Shown here one piece after another: positions 16,363 to 25,503 of a stretch of 64,000 nucleotides of DNA. This DNA is from Amycolatopsis albispora. GTDB lineage: Bacteria; Actinomycetota; Actinomycetes; Mycobacteriales; Pseudonocardiaceae. Under the pieces are notes generated by a model, which saw nothing but the letters and a program-made list of their open reading frames with translations, did no database searches and had not been told where the DNA came from. Made by a program: the position numbers and the translations under genes. The DNA lies in contig NZ_CP015163.1 of NCBI RefSeq assembly GCF_003312875.1, positions 6,758,001 to 6,822,000 on the forward strand, written 5' to 3'. Positions within the stretch are counted from its first letter, which is position 1; every line of letters starts with the position of its first letter.

Positions 16363-16427
16363 ACGGCGAAGACCCCGATGTCAAGGCGGGAAAGATGCCT
16401 TGACATCGGGGTCTTCGCCGTGTTTTT
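16363..16427. terminator. 25-bp perfect inverted repeat with T tract, second terminator after fba
   Basis: Left arm 16363-16387 and right arm 16397-16421 are perfectly complementary over 25 bp around the loop GGGAAAGAT, followed by GTTTTT. The arms begin ACGGCGAAGACCCCG. This is far longer than a termination hairpin needs to be and looks like a repeat-derived element. It separates fba from the convergent membrane-protein gene at 16523. Confidence 0.8.
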
Positions 16428-16522
16428 GGCTGTGGACCGGGGTGGGGAGGGGAGGCTGGCTGGGCCCCCTCGCTTGCGCCCGGGTTTCGTTGGGCTGGGC
16501 CGGGTTTGCCGGCCAGGTCCGG

Positions 16523-17731
16523 TCAGACGACCTGGGCGGGCAGGTGCGGCTTGGGCGGGTCGAAGCGCCGCGCGACCGGGCCGGCCAGTGCCCACAGCAG
16601 GGCCACGCCCACCAGGACGAACGGCACCGTGACGTAGTCCACCGGCGGCGCCGATTCGGTGATCGCGTCCTCGCCGACCAGCAGCGGCCGTACCTGCGAC
16701 TGCAGCCACAGCGCGCCGTACCCGAAGGCCGTGACCAGCAGGCCGCCGACGCCCGCGGTGAGCACCCGGTGCCCCCGCCCGATCCGGTACGCCAGGTCCA
16801 CCGCGAGCCCCACGAACACCAGGTAGAACGGCACCGTCGAGGTCGGGAAGCCCGCGCCCAGCAGCATCGGCCAGATCAGCGCCCGGTAGGCCACGTACGC
16901 CACGGCCACCGTCGTCGCGGTCCACGGCTTGCGCAGGGTGTGCCGCGCCATCGCCAGGATCAGCGCCATCACGCCGATGCCCCACACCGGGTACACCCAG
17001 TCCTCGATCGGCATCGCGAAGTGCACCACGGCCTCGCGGTCCACCGGGCGGCCGATCTGCTCGGCGGCGAACTCCAGCAGCGTCGGCTCGGCGTACGGTT
17101 CGCCGCGTTCCCACGAGCGCAGTTCGAGAATGCCGTACTCCTGCTGCCCGTTCGGGAAGAAGGTGTTCTCCAGGAAGAAGAACCACAGCCCGGTCAGCAC
17201 CAGCGAGCGCGTGCGCCCTGGCGGCGCTGTCTTCAGCCAGCCGTCGATCGCCCCGGCCAGCATGATGCCGGTGCCGATGTAGAGCAGCAGGTGCGACGGG
17301 CTCCACGCGGTCAGGTCCAGCCCGTTGACCCGGTGGTTGAGCACGTCGAGCGGCCCGGCGATGAGGAACACGACGGTGCCCGCCTGCATCAACCGCAGCG
17401 AGCGCCGGTCGCAGCCGAGGCCGGTGTAGCTGTGGATGGCCACCAGCACCACCACGATGCCGGTGCCGACGGTGTTGATCAGGTGCGGCGGGGCGAGGTC
17501 GTCACGCAGCCACATGAAGTGCCACGACATGTCCCACGACGAGCCGATCAGCTTGAAGGCGAACGCGATCAGCCACATCGAGTACGCGAAGTTCAGCGCC
17601 CACGGCGCGGTCGGCTGCCCTGGCGCGCCGCGTTTCCAGTACAGGCGGAAGAACAGCTTCGTCTTCGCGATCGGGTTCTTGGGGATGACGTCGGGCTCGG
17701 CTTCCCCAGACGCACTCACTGCCTTCGTCAC
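16523..17731 (-). CDS. Polytopic membrane protein of unknown function
   Basis: A 402-residue protein with about nine hydrophobic segments. No known family was recognised. Histidines and acidic or aromatic residues cluster at membrane borders: SWDMSWHFMWLRDDLAPPHL (~75-95), SPSHLLLYIGTG (~150), NTFFPNGQQEYG (~200) and VVHFAMPIEDWVYPVWG (~245). This could suggest metal or haem binding, but that is speculative. GTG at 17731 was chosen; GTG at 17719 is an alternative, and both lack a strong ribosome site. It stands alone between terminators. Confidence 0.8.
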   Translation of the reverse strand: MTKAVSASGEAEPDVIPKNPIAKTKLFFRLYWKRGAPGQPTAPWALNFAYSMWLIAFAFKLIGSSWDMSWHFMWLRDDLAPPHLINTVGTGIVVVLVAIHSYTGLGCDRRSLRLMQAGTVVFLIAGPLDVLNHRVNGLDLTAWSPSHLLLYIGTGIMLAGAIDGWLKTAPPGRTRSLVLTGLWFFFLENTFFPNGQQEYGILELRSWERGEPYAEPTLLEFAAEQIGRPVDREAVVHFAMPIEDWVYPVWGIGVMALILAMARHTLRKPWTATTVAVAYVAYRALIWPMLLGAGFPTSTVPFYLVFVGLAVDLAYRIGRGHRVLTAGVGGLLVTAFGYGALWLQSQVRPLLVGEDAITESAPPVDYVTVPFVLVGVALLWALAGPVARRFDPPKPHLPAQVV

Positions 17732-17858
17732 AAGGTCATCATCCCTGGTCAAGGTCACCGTCGATAGGGCGGGCGGGCAATCGGCGCGGAAACCAGGGTT
17801 CACCCGTAAGGGTTCCGGGTTTGCCTTCGGCCGGGTGGCGACGGCATGGTGTCGGGCG

Positions 17859-17945
17859 ATGATGCCAAAACGTGTGGTCGCCGCCGTGCTGGTCGCCGCG
17901 CTCATCCTGGGCGCCGGTGGGATCGTGACGAGCCTGTTCCTGTAG
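17859..17945 (+). CDS. 28-residue candidate membrane peptide
   Basis: ATGATG opens a short frame encoding MMPKRVVAAVLV followed by a single hydrophobic helix and SLFL. The shape, two basic residues then one transmembrane helix, and third-position G/C are as in real small membrane proteins. It ends 16 bases before the DUF3151 gene. No ribosome site is clear. It could be a chance frame. Confidence 0.4.
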   Translation: MMPKRVVAAVLVAALILGAGGIVTSLFL

Positions 17946-17961
17946 CGAGCAGAATGTCGGC

Positions 17962-18372
17962 ATGACGCAGAACCTGCTGGGACCCGACCCGACCGAACTT
18001 CCCGAGCGCACGGCCGCACAGGCCGCGCTCGACGCCGGAACCGATCCCGCCGAGGTCGCCGCCGAGCACCCGGACTTCAGCGAGGCGTGGGCCGCGCTCG
18101 CGGAGAAGGCGCTGGACGGCGGCGAGACGGTGGCCGCGTACGCCTACGCGCGCACCGGTTACCACCGCGGTCTCGACCAGCTCCGCCGCGCGGGCTGGAA
18201 GGGCTTCGGCCCGGTGCCGTGGGCGCACCGGCCGAACCAGGGCTTCCTGCGCGCGCTCGCCGTGCTGGCCAAGGCGGCGCAGCGCATCGGCGAGACCGAG
18301 GAGTACGAGCGGTGCCGCAAGTTCATCACCGACTCCGACCCGGCCGCCGCCGAAGCCACCGGCCTCGCCTGA
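17962..18372 (+). CDS. DUF3151 family protein
   Basis: A 136-residue protein of the actinobacterial DUF3151 family. It shows the conserved run AHPDFSEAWAALAEKAL-like sequence (here EHPDFSEAWAALAEKALDGG), AYAYARTGYHRGLDQLRRAGWKG and PWAHRPNQGFLRALAVLAKAA, a helical TPR-like pattern. Function is unknown. The same family lies near fba and purA in mycobacteria. A CAGAAT hexamer ends 6 bases before the ATG, so the transcript may be leaderless. Confidence 0.88.
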   Translation: MTQNLLGPDPTELPERTAAQAALDAGTDPAEVAAEHPDFSEAWAALAEKALDGGETVAAYAYARTGYHRGLDQLRRAGWKGFGPVPWAHRPNQGFLRALAVLAKAAQRIGETEEYERCRKFITDSDPAAAEATGLA

Positions 18373-18378
18373 CGCCCC

Positions 18379-18433
18379 TGTCACGAATGTGGCTTTCGGG
18401 ACGCGAAACGTCTCGAAAGCCACATTCGTGACA
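18379..18433. repeat. Palindromic repeat, GAATGTGGCTTTC family, copy 1
   Basis: Perfect 20-bp arms at 18379-18398 and 18414-18433 surround a 15-base loop that has its own GACG/CGTC stem. The arm core is CACGAATGTGGCTTTCG. It lies between convergent genes (DUF3151 and lipase) and probably terminates both. Other copies are at 24138-24221, 47114-47165 and 62773-62825. Confidence 0.85.
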
Positions 18434-18443
18434 TCGGCCAGTG

Positions 18444-19667
18444 CTAGAACCAGCCGCAGTTCGCGGGCGCCGGCTTCCCGCCGAACCGGCCTTCCAGCCA
18501 CAGGAACGCCTCCGGGAACGCCCGGATCGCGCCGCCCACGTGCGTGGGCACCACCGAACTGCTGAACTGCACCTTCGCGCCCTGCCCGCACCATTCACGC
18601 GCCATGTCGCGGCCCTGCGCGTACGGCACGATGTCGTCGAGCGTGCTGTGCACCACCAGCATCGGCACCGCGGGCTTCCGCTCGCCGATCTTCTGCTCCG
18701 CCAGCCGCGACGCGTACGGCTCCTCGTCCAGGTAGTCCGCCAGCGGCCTGCCGTCCTTGGTCAGCGCGGTCGACCTGGTGAACGCGTGCGCCGCGATCGC
18801 CTCGACGGTGCACTGCGTCGCGACCTGGTCGAGCATCTTGTTGCCCTTGTCGTTCAGCACCCCGCGGATGTTCAGCTCCGGGTAGGCCTCGTCCATGCTC
18901 AGCAGCGCGTACCCGAGGAAGCCCGCCGCGTAGGCGCCGTCGAGGTTCCGCGCCACGCGGGCGAGGTCCGCCGGGACCGCACCCGCGTACGCGCCCTTGA
19001 GCTTCAACTCCGGCGCGTACGACGGCTGCAGTTCGGCCGCCGCCGCGGAGGCGCCGCCGCCCTGCGAGTACCCGGCGATGGCGACCGGTCCGGCGTCGGG
19101 CAGGTTCGCCGCGTCGAGCCGCTGTGCCGCGCGGATCGAGTCGAGCACGGTGTGCGCCTGCGATTCGCGGTTGGCGTAGGTGTGCATGCCCGGTGTGCCG
19201 AGGCCCTCGTAGTCGGTGACCACCACCGCGTACCCGCGCAGCAGCAGGCCCGAGATGAACGGCCCCTCGTACTCCATGCCCGCGGCCATCGCCCGCGACG
19301 GCGCGCAGTTGTCGCCGACGCCCTGGGTACCCGCCGCGTAGCCGATGATCGGCCGGTCGCCGCCGCCGGTCCACGCCTGGTGCGGGGTGAGCACGGTGCC
19401 GGTCACCGCGATCGGCTCGCCGTGCGTGTCACGGCTGCGGTACATGATCCGCCGCACCTCGGCCGGTGCCCGGATCAGCTTCACCGGGTCGATGAAGAAG
19501 TCGGCGGGTTCGTGCTTGATGATGTCGCCGTTGTCGCCCGCCGGCAGCGGGGACGGCGGATCGTAGAAGGATTCCGCGGTCGCTGGTGCGGCGGCGAACG
19601 ACACCAGGCCGGTGAGCGTGATGGCGGACAGGGCCGTGGCGAACGCCCGGCTGAGTGATCGGCGCAA
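18444..19667 (-). CDS. Secreted lipase (LIP family)
   Basis: A 407-residue alpha/beta hydrolase of the secretory lipase family. A Sec signal peptide (MRRSLSRAFATALSAI, cleavage near ATA-ES at ~31) is followed by GYAVVVTDYEGLG, the nucleophile elbow GYSQGGGA (~195) and a late VVHSTLDDIVPY (~335, catalytic Asp) and PTHVGG (catalytic His). It should hydrolyse extracellular acylglycerols or esters. TTG at 19667 is supported by GGGGAG upstream. It is divergent from a TetR gene, with a short palindrome between, suggesting regulation. Confidence 0.93.
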   Translation of the reverse strand: MRRSLSRAFATALSAITLTGLVSFAAAPATAESFYDPPSPLPAGDNGDIIKHEPADFFIDPVKLIRAPAEVRRIMYRSRDTHGEPIAVTGTVLTPHQAWTGGGDRPIIGYAAGTQGVGDNCAPSRAMAAGMEYEGPFISGLLLRGYAVVVTDYEGLGTPGMHTYANRESQAHTVLDSIRAAQRLDAANLPDAGPVAIAGYSQGGGASAAAAELQPSYAPELKLKGAYAGAVPADLARVARNLDGAYAAGFLGYALLSMDEAYPELNIRGVLNDKGNKMLDQVATQCTVEAIAAHAFTRSTALTKDGRPLADYLDEEPYASRLAEQKIGERKPAVPMLVVHSTLDDIVPYAQGRDMAREWCGQGAKVQFSSSVVPTHVGGAIRAFPEAFLWLEGRFGGKPAPANCGWF

Positions 19668-19701
19668 GGTGGCTCCCCGGTGAGCTGCGCGGCTTTTTCG
19701 A

Positions 19702-19712
19702 CGACAGTGTCG
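19702..19712. promoter_or_regulatory. Palindrome between divergent lipase and tetR genes
   Basis: CGACAGTGTCG is an 11-bp dyad about 35 bases from the lipase start and 28 from the tetR start. Its position suits an autoregulatory TetR operator. Confidence 0.5.
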
Positions 19713-19739
19713 GAAATATGTTCAGGTGAGGTGGCGCAC

Positions 19740-20378
19740 ATGTCAAGGCGGGTGGGCAGGCCGCGCAAGCTGCCGGTGGACGAGCAGCGCGCGCTGATCC
19801 TGGGTGCCGCCCGGCGGGTGTTCGCCGAGAGCGGGCCGCAGGCCGCCACCGTCGAGCAGATCGCCGGTGCCGCCGGGGTCACGCGGCAGGCCGTCTACGA
19901 GACCTACGGCGGCAAGAAGGAACTCTTCGCCGAGGCGGTCAAGGCCACCGAGGAGCTGATCCACGCCAAGGTCGGCAAGCCCGCGCTGGACGCCTCGGAG
20001 CCGAAGCTGCGGGTGTGGGCGCGCGCGAACTACGCGGCGATGTTCGCCTTCGTCGCCGAGCACCCGGACGCGCTGCCGCTGCTGCAGCAGGCCGAGCGCG
20101 CGGGCGATCCGGCGTTGAACCGCGTGCGGGCCCGGCTCGCCACGATCTACGCCGAGGCGAGCCGGGCCCGGTGGGCCGCGCAGGGGGTGGAGTCAGGCCG
20201 CACCGACAAGGCGCTGGTGGCCATGTACTTCGCGATGACCGAAGCACTGGTCGGCATGAGCTGGGACGAACCGGCGCCCGACCCGGAGGCGCTGATCGAC
20301 CTGCTCACCGAGTTCACCGTGGGCGGCGTCCTGCGGTTGCAGGGGCACGCCCCGGAGATCATCGCGAGGCTGCGTTAA
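19740..20378 (+). CDS. TetR-family transcriptional regulator
   Basis: A 212-residue regulator. The DNA-binding domain is clear: VGRPRKLPVDEQRALILGAARRVFAESG then VEQIAGAAGVTRQAVYETYGGKKELF (residues ~5-55). The C-terminal domain is helical. ATG at 19740 follows AGGTGAGGT. It is divergent from the secreted lipase, which is the likeliest target. Its TAA stop shares TTAA with the convergent HNH nuclease gene. Confidence 0.9.
   Translation: MSRRVGRPRKLPVDEQRALILGAARRVFAESGPQAATVEQIAGAAGVTRQAVYETYGGKKELFAEAVKATEELIHAKVGKPALDASEPKLRVWARANYAAMFAFVAEHPDALPLLQQAERAGDPALNRVRARLATIYAEASRARWAAQGVESGRTDKALVAMYFAMTEALVGMSWDEPAPDPEALIDLLTEFTVGGVLRLQGHAPEIIARLR
20375..20378. other. Shared TTAA stop overlap of convergent genes
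   Basis: TTAA gives TAA to the tetR gene (20376-20378) and TAA to the minus-strand nuclease gene (20375-20377). Confidence 0.9.
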
Positions 20379-21019
20379 CACCTGCCGAGCATGTCCGACA
20401 GCGCGGTCTTTTCGGCGTCGTTCACGGTCAGTTCCCACTTGTGCTTCACGCCGATCCACATCCGCGCGTAGGTGCACCAGTAGCCGGTCGACGGCGGCTT
20501 CCACGCCTCCGGCGACTTGTCGCCCTTCTCCTGGTTGACGTTGTCGGTCACCGCGATCAGCTGCGGGGCGTCGAGGTCGTTGGCGTACTGCTCGCGCTTG
20601 TCGTCGGTCCAGCTCGCCGCGCCGGTGCGCCAGGCGGCGGCCAGCGGCACCACGTGGTCGATGTCCACATCGGACGCTTCGGTCCAGGTGGCGTCGTCGT
20701 ACGGGCTGAACCAGCTGCCGGAGGTGGCCGCGCAGTCGGTGCCGGTCTCCACGTCGGTGCCGTCGCGCTTGAGCACCACCTCGCGCGTGTTGCAGTTGTC
20801 GCCCTGGTCGCTCCAGTGCGGGAACTTGTCGCGGTCGTAGCCGTCCGGCGAGCCGTCCGGTGCCACGGTCAGCTCGCTGAGCTGGGTCTGCGCGGTGCCG
20901 GCGTCCGGGATGTTCGGCGGCTCGGCGGAGGCGATCCCCGGCAGGCCCGCGACGAGCAGGGCGGAGACTCCGAGCGTGGTCAGTGCGGTGCGGGCGGTGC
21001 GGCGATGCAGGGTCACCAT
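20375..21019 (-). CDS. Secreted HNH endonuclease-like protein (DUF1524/GmrSD C-terminal type)
   Basis: A 214-residue exported protein. The signal peptide ends near GIASA-EPP (~32). The domain has DIDHVVPLAAAWRTGA (~118-133, the DHVVPL HNH core), QLIAVTDNVNQEKGDKSPEAW (N and K) and a late YWCTYARMWIGVKHKWEL. Four cysteines could form disulfides outside the cell. It probably degrades extracellular nucleic acid for nutrition or defence. ATG at 21019 follows AGAGGTGAC. Confidence 0.9.
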   Translation of the reverse strand: MVTLHRRTARTALTTLGVSALLVAGLPGIASAEPPNIPDAGTAQTQLSELTVAPDGSPDGYDRDKFPHWSDQGDNCNTREVVLKRDGTDVETGTDCAATSGSWFSPYDDATWTEASDVDIDHVVPLAAAWRTGAASWTDDKREQYANDLDAPQLIAVTDNVNQEKGDKSPEAWKPPSTGYWCTYARMWIGVKHKWELTVNDAEKTALSDMLGRC

Positions 21020-21119
21020 GTCACCTCTCGATCAGCTGTTGGGAACTTTCTGACCTTGACTCACATGGGTGAAGCTAGCAACGCGCTGACGTGAACAGTA
21101 GGTGCTTTCGTCGGGCGGC

Positions 21120-23145
<2,026 letters not shown>

Positions 23146-23188
23146 GCCACGCGGGAATCTTGGCGTGGTGGCCGGGGTTGCCCAGGAC

Positions 23189-24121
23189 ATGACACTGGGA
23201 ATCGCCATCGCCCCGGCCGCCGGCGCGGTCAACGCCGTGGACGACGTGGTCGGCCAGGCGCGCCGCGCGGCGGCCGCGGGTGTCCGGTCGGCCTGGTTCG
23301 GCCAGGTGTTCAGCTACGACGCGATCACACTGGCCACCGTGGCCGGGCGCGCGGTGCCGGAGATCACCGTCGGGGTTTCGGTGGTGCCGATCGCCGGACG
23401 GCACCCGCTGCTGGTCGCGTCGCAGGCGCAGACCGCGCAGGCGGCCACCGGCGGGCGGTTCACGCTCGGGCTGGGCCTGGGTGCGCCCGCCTTCGCGGAA
23501 CCGGTTTTCGGCGTGCCGAACGACCGGCCGATCGCGCGGCTGCGGGAGTTCCTGACCGTGGTGCGCTCGGTGTTCGAGACCGGCACGGCCTCCTTCGAAG
23601 GTGAGCTGATCACCGCGAAGCCGCCGATGAGCGCGAAGGTGGCGGGGGCGGAACCGGTGCCGGTGGTGGTCGCCGCGATGGGACCGCAGGCGTTGCGCGT
23701 CACCGGCGAGCTGGCGGACGGCACGCTGCCGTTGCTGGCCGGGCCAAAAGCGCTGGCCGGCCACATCGTGCCGACGATCAGGGCGGCCGCGGACACCGCG
23801 GGCCGCCCGGCGCCGAAGGTCATCGCCGCGCTGCCCGCGCTGGTCACCTCGGACCTGGAGACCGCGCGCCGCCGGATGGCCGAACAGACCGCGTTCTACG
23901 ACTCGATCCCGTCGTACCAGCGGATCATCGAGCTGAGCGGGGCCACGAAGGCCGCCGAGCTCGCGGTCATCGGCGACGAGGAACTGGTCGCGGCGGAGAT
24001 CCGGCGCTACTTCGACGCCGGGGCCACGGAAGTGGTGATCACGCAGTCGGACCTGGCCGGGACCGCGGACCAGCTGCGCACCTGGCGCCTGGTCGGCGAA
24101 CTCACCCGCGCCCTGACCTGA
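23189..24121 (+). CDS. F420-dependent LLM-class oxidoreductase
   Basis: A 310-residue luciferase-like monooxygenase-fold protein of the F420-dependent group. It begins LGIAIAPAAGAVNAVDDVV and carries VGVSVVPIAGRHPLLVASQAQT, RFTLGLGLG and a C-terminal GATEVVITQSDLAGT. The substrate is not predictable. ATG at 23189 was chosen; an in-frame GTG lies upstream and neither has a strong ribosome site. It follows purA by 43 bases and may be cotranscribed. Confidence 0.87.
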   Translation: MTLGIAIAPAAGAVNAVDDVVGQARRAAAAGVRSAWFGQVFSYDAITLATVAGRAVPEITVGVSVVPIAGRHPLLVASQAQTAQAATGGRFTLGLGLGAPAFAEPVFGVPNDRPIARLREFLTVVRSVFETGTASFEGELITAKPPMSAKVAGAEPVPVVVAAMGPQALRVTGELADGTLPLLAGPKALAGHIVPTIRAAADTAGRPAPKVIAALPALVTSDLETARRRMAEQTAFYDSIPSYQRIIELSGATKAAELAVIGDEELVAAEIRRYFDAGATEVVITQSDLAGTADQLRTWRLVGELTRALT

Positions 24122-24137
24122 ACCGTCGACGGCGCTG

Positions 24138-24221
24138 TCACGAATGTGGCTTTCGAGACGCCAAACGTCTCGAATGTGGCTTTCGGGGCGGGCTGAACCC
24201 GCCCCGAAAGCCACATTCGTG
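24138..24221. repeat. Nested palindromic repeat, GAATGTGGCTTTC family, copy 2
   Basis: Two left halves and one right half are present. The first half (CACGAATGTGGCTTTCG, 24139-24155) is followed by an AGACGCCAAACGTCT loop like that of copy 1. In place of its right arm there is a second element with perfect 22-bp arms at 24171-24192 and 24198-24219 and loop CTGAA. Either left half can pair with the single right half. It lies between convergent genes. Confidence 0.85.
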
Positions 24222-24244
24222 TTCAGGTCAGCGCCCTCAACGCC

Positions 24245-25348
24245 TTACTTGGCGGCTTCCAGCGCGGTGTCCGGGTGGTCGGCGAACACGCCGTCCACAC
24301 CCGCGGCGAAGAAGGCCTCGAACTCACCGAACGCGTTGCCCCACGCGGCCGGGTCGGCCGACGAGCGCAGGTTCAGCGGCAGGAAGTTGTTCTCGTTCCG
24401 GAAGGTGTACGGCACCACCGGCAGGCCCGCGTTGTGCGCGTTGGTGACCAGCGCGGTCGGCGAGCCGAGGTTGCCGGCCGCGTCACGGGCGATCACCTGG
24501 TTCTTCTCCGGCCCGAGCGAGTCGGCGTAGCCGGCGATCTCCTTCAGCCCGGCCGGGGTGACCAGGTCGGCGTAGGTGCGCGGGTCGCCGTTCTCCACGA
24601 AGTCGGCGGGCGCGCCGCTGGCCGAGGTCAGCTGCACCAGCCGCACGCGCAGCTGCCGGTTCAGCTCCTTGAGGTTCGACACCTCGAACGACTGCACGAT
24701 CACCGGCGCGTTCTTGCGGTCGAGCCCGTTGCGCTTGATCAGCTCGACCAGCTTCGGCTCGGTCGGGTTGCCGATCTTGCGGAAGTAGGTGGAGTGCTTG
24801 ATCTCCGGGTAGGTGCCCAGCTCCCGGCGCAGCTCGCGGCCGAGCTCGCGGGTCAGGTCCAGCACCTCCTGGTAGGTGGCGATCTCGAACCGGCCGTCGT
24901 AGATCTTGTTGTGCGGCCGCAGGTCCGGGATGCGCTCCTTGGCCCGCAGCGTCTTCAGCTCGGCCAGGGTGAAGTCCTCGGTGAACCAGCCGGTGTAGCT
25001 GGTGCCGTCGATCACCTTGGTGGTCTTGCGGTCGGCGAACTCGGGGTGGTCGGCCACGTTCGTGGTGCCGCCGATCTCGTTCTCGTGCCGGGCGACCAGC
25101 TGGCCGTCCTTGGTCGGCACTAGGTCGACGTCGACCCAGTCGACGCCTTGGCGGTAGGCCAGCTCGTAGGAGGCCAGTGTGTGCTCCGGCCGGTAGCCCG
25201 GCGCCCCGCGGTGTCCGACGATCACCGGCTCATCGTGCCCCTTGCCGATGCCGGCCCGCACCTCGGCCTGCGCCGCCGCGGGCACCGCCGCCATGCCGAG
25301 CACCGCCAGCCCGCTCAGCGCCAGCACGGCGAGTCTTCTGCGCACCAT
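24245..25348 (-). CDS. Secreted glycerophosphodiester phosphodiesterase
   Basis: A 367-residue exported enzyme of the GlpQ/UgpQ family, which releases glycerol 3-phosphate from deacylated phospholipids. A signal peptide ends near AAAQA-EVR (~28). Core motifs are VGHRGAPGYRPEHTLASY (~43-60), VDVDLVPTKDGQLVARHE (~73-90) and EIKHSTYF (~185). The C-terminus has VDGVFADHPDTAL. ATG at 25348 follows AGGAGGACGAAG. The secreted location fits phosphate or glycerol scavenging. It is divergent from the TRAP transporter; no functional link is evident. Confidence 0.94.
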   Translation of the reverse strand: MVRRRLAVLALSGLAVLGMAAVPAAAQAEVRAGIGKGHDEPVIVGHRGAPGYRPEHTLASYELAYRQGVDWVDVDLVPTKDGQLVARHENEIGGTTNVADHPEFADRKTTKVIDGTSYTGWFTEDFTLAELKTLRAKERIPDLRPHNKIYDGRFEIATYQEVLDLTRELGRELRRELGTYPEIKHSTYFRKIGNPTEPKLVELIKRNGLDRKNAPVIVQSFEVSNLKELNRQLRVRLVQLTSASGAPADFVENGDPRTYADLVTPAGLKEIAGYADSLGPEKNQVIARDAAGNLGSPTALVTNAHNAGLPVVPYTFRNENNFLPLNLRSSADPAAWGNAFGEFEAFFAAGVDGVFADHPDTALEAAK

Positions 25349-25503
25349 CTTCGTCCTCCTCGTGTGTGGGTCGGCGCTACCTTCACCGCCCCGGAAGTCC
25401 GGCCGCTTAAATACGGGTTAACGCGATCTGGATCAACCCTTCATCTGTGAGCCGGGACACCGTAGCGTGCATTCAGCGTGGTGGCGTGCGAGCGGAGTGT
25501 GCC

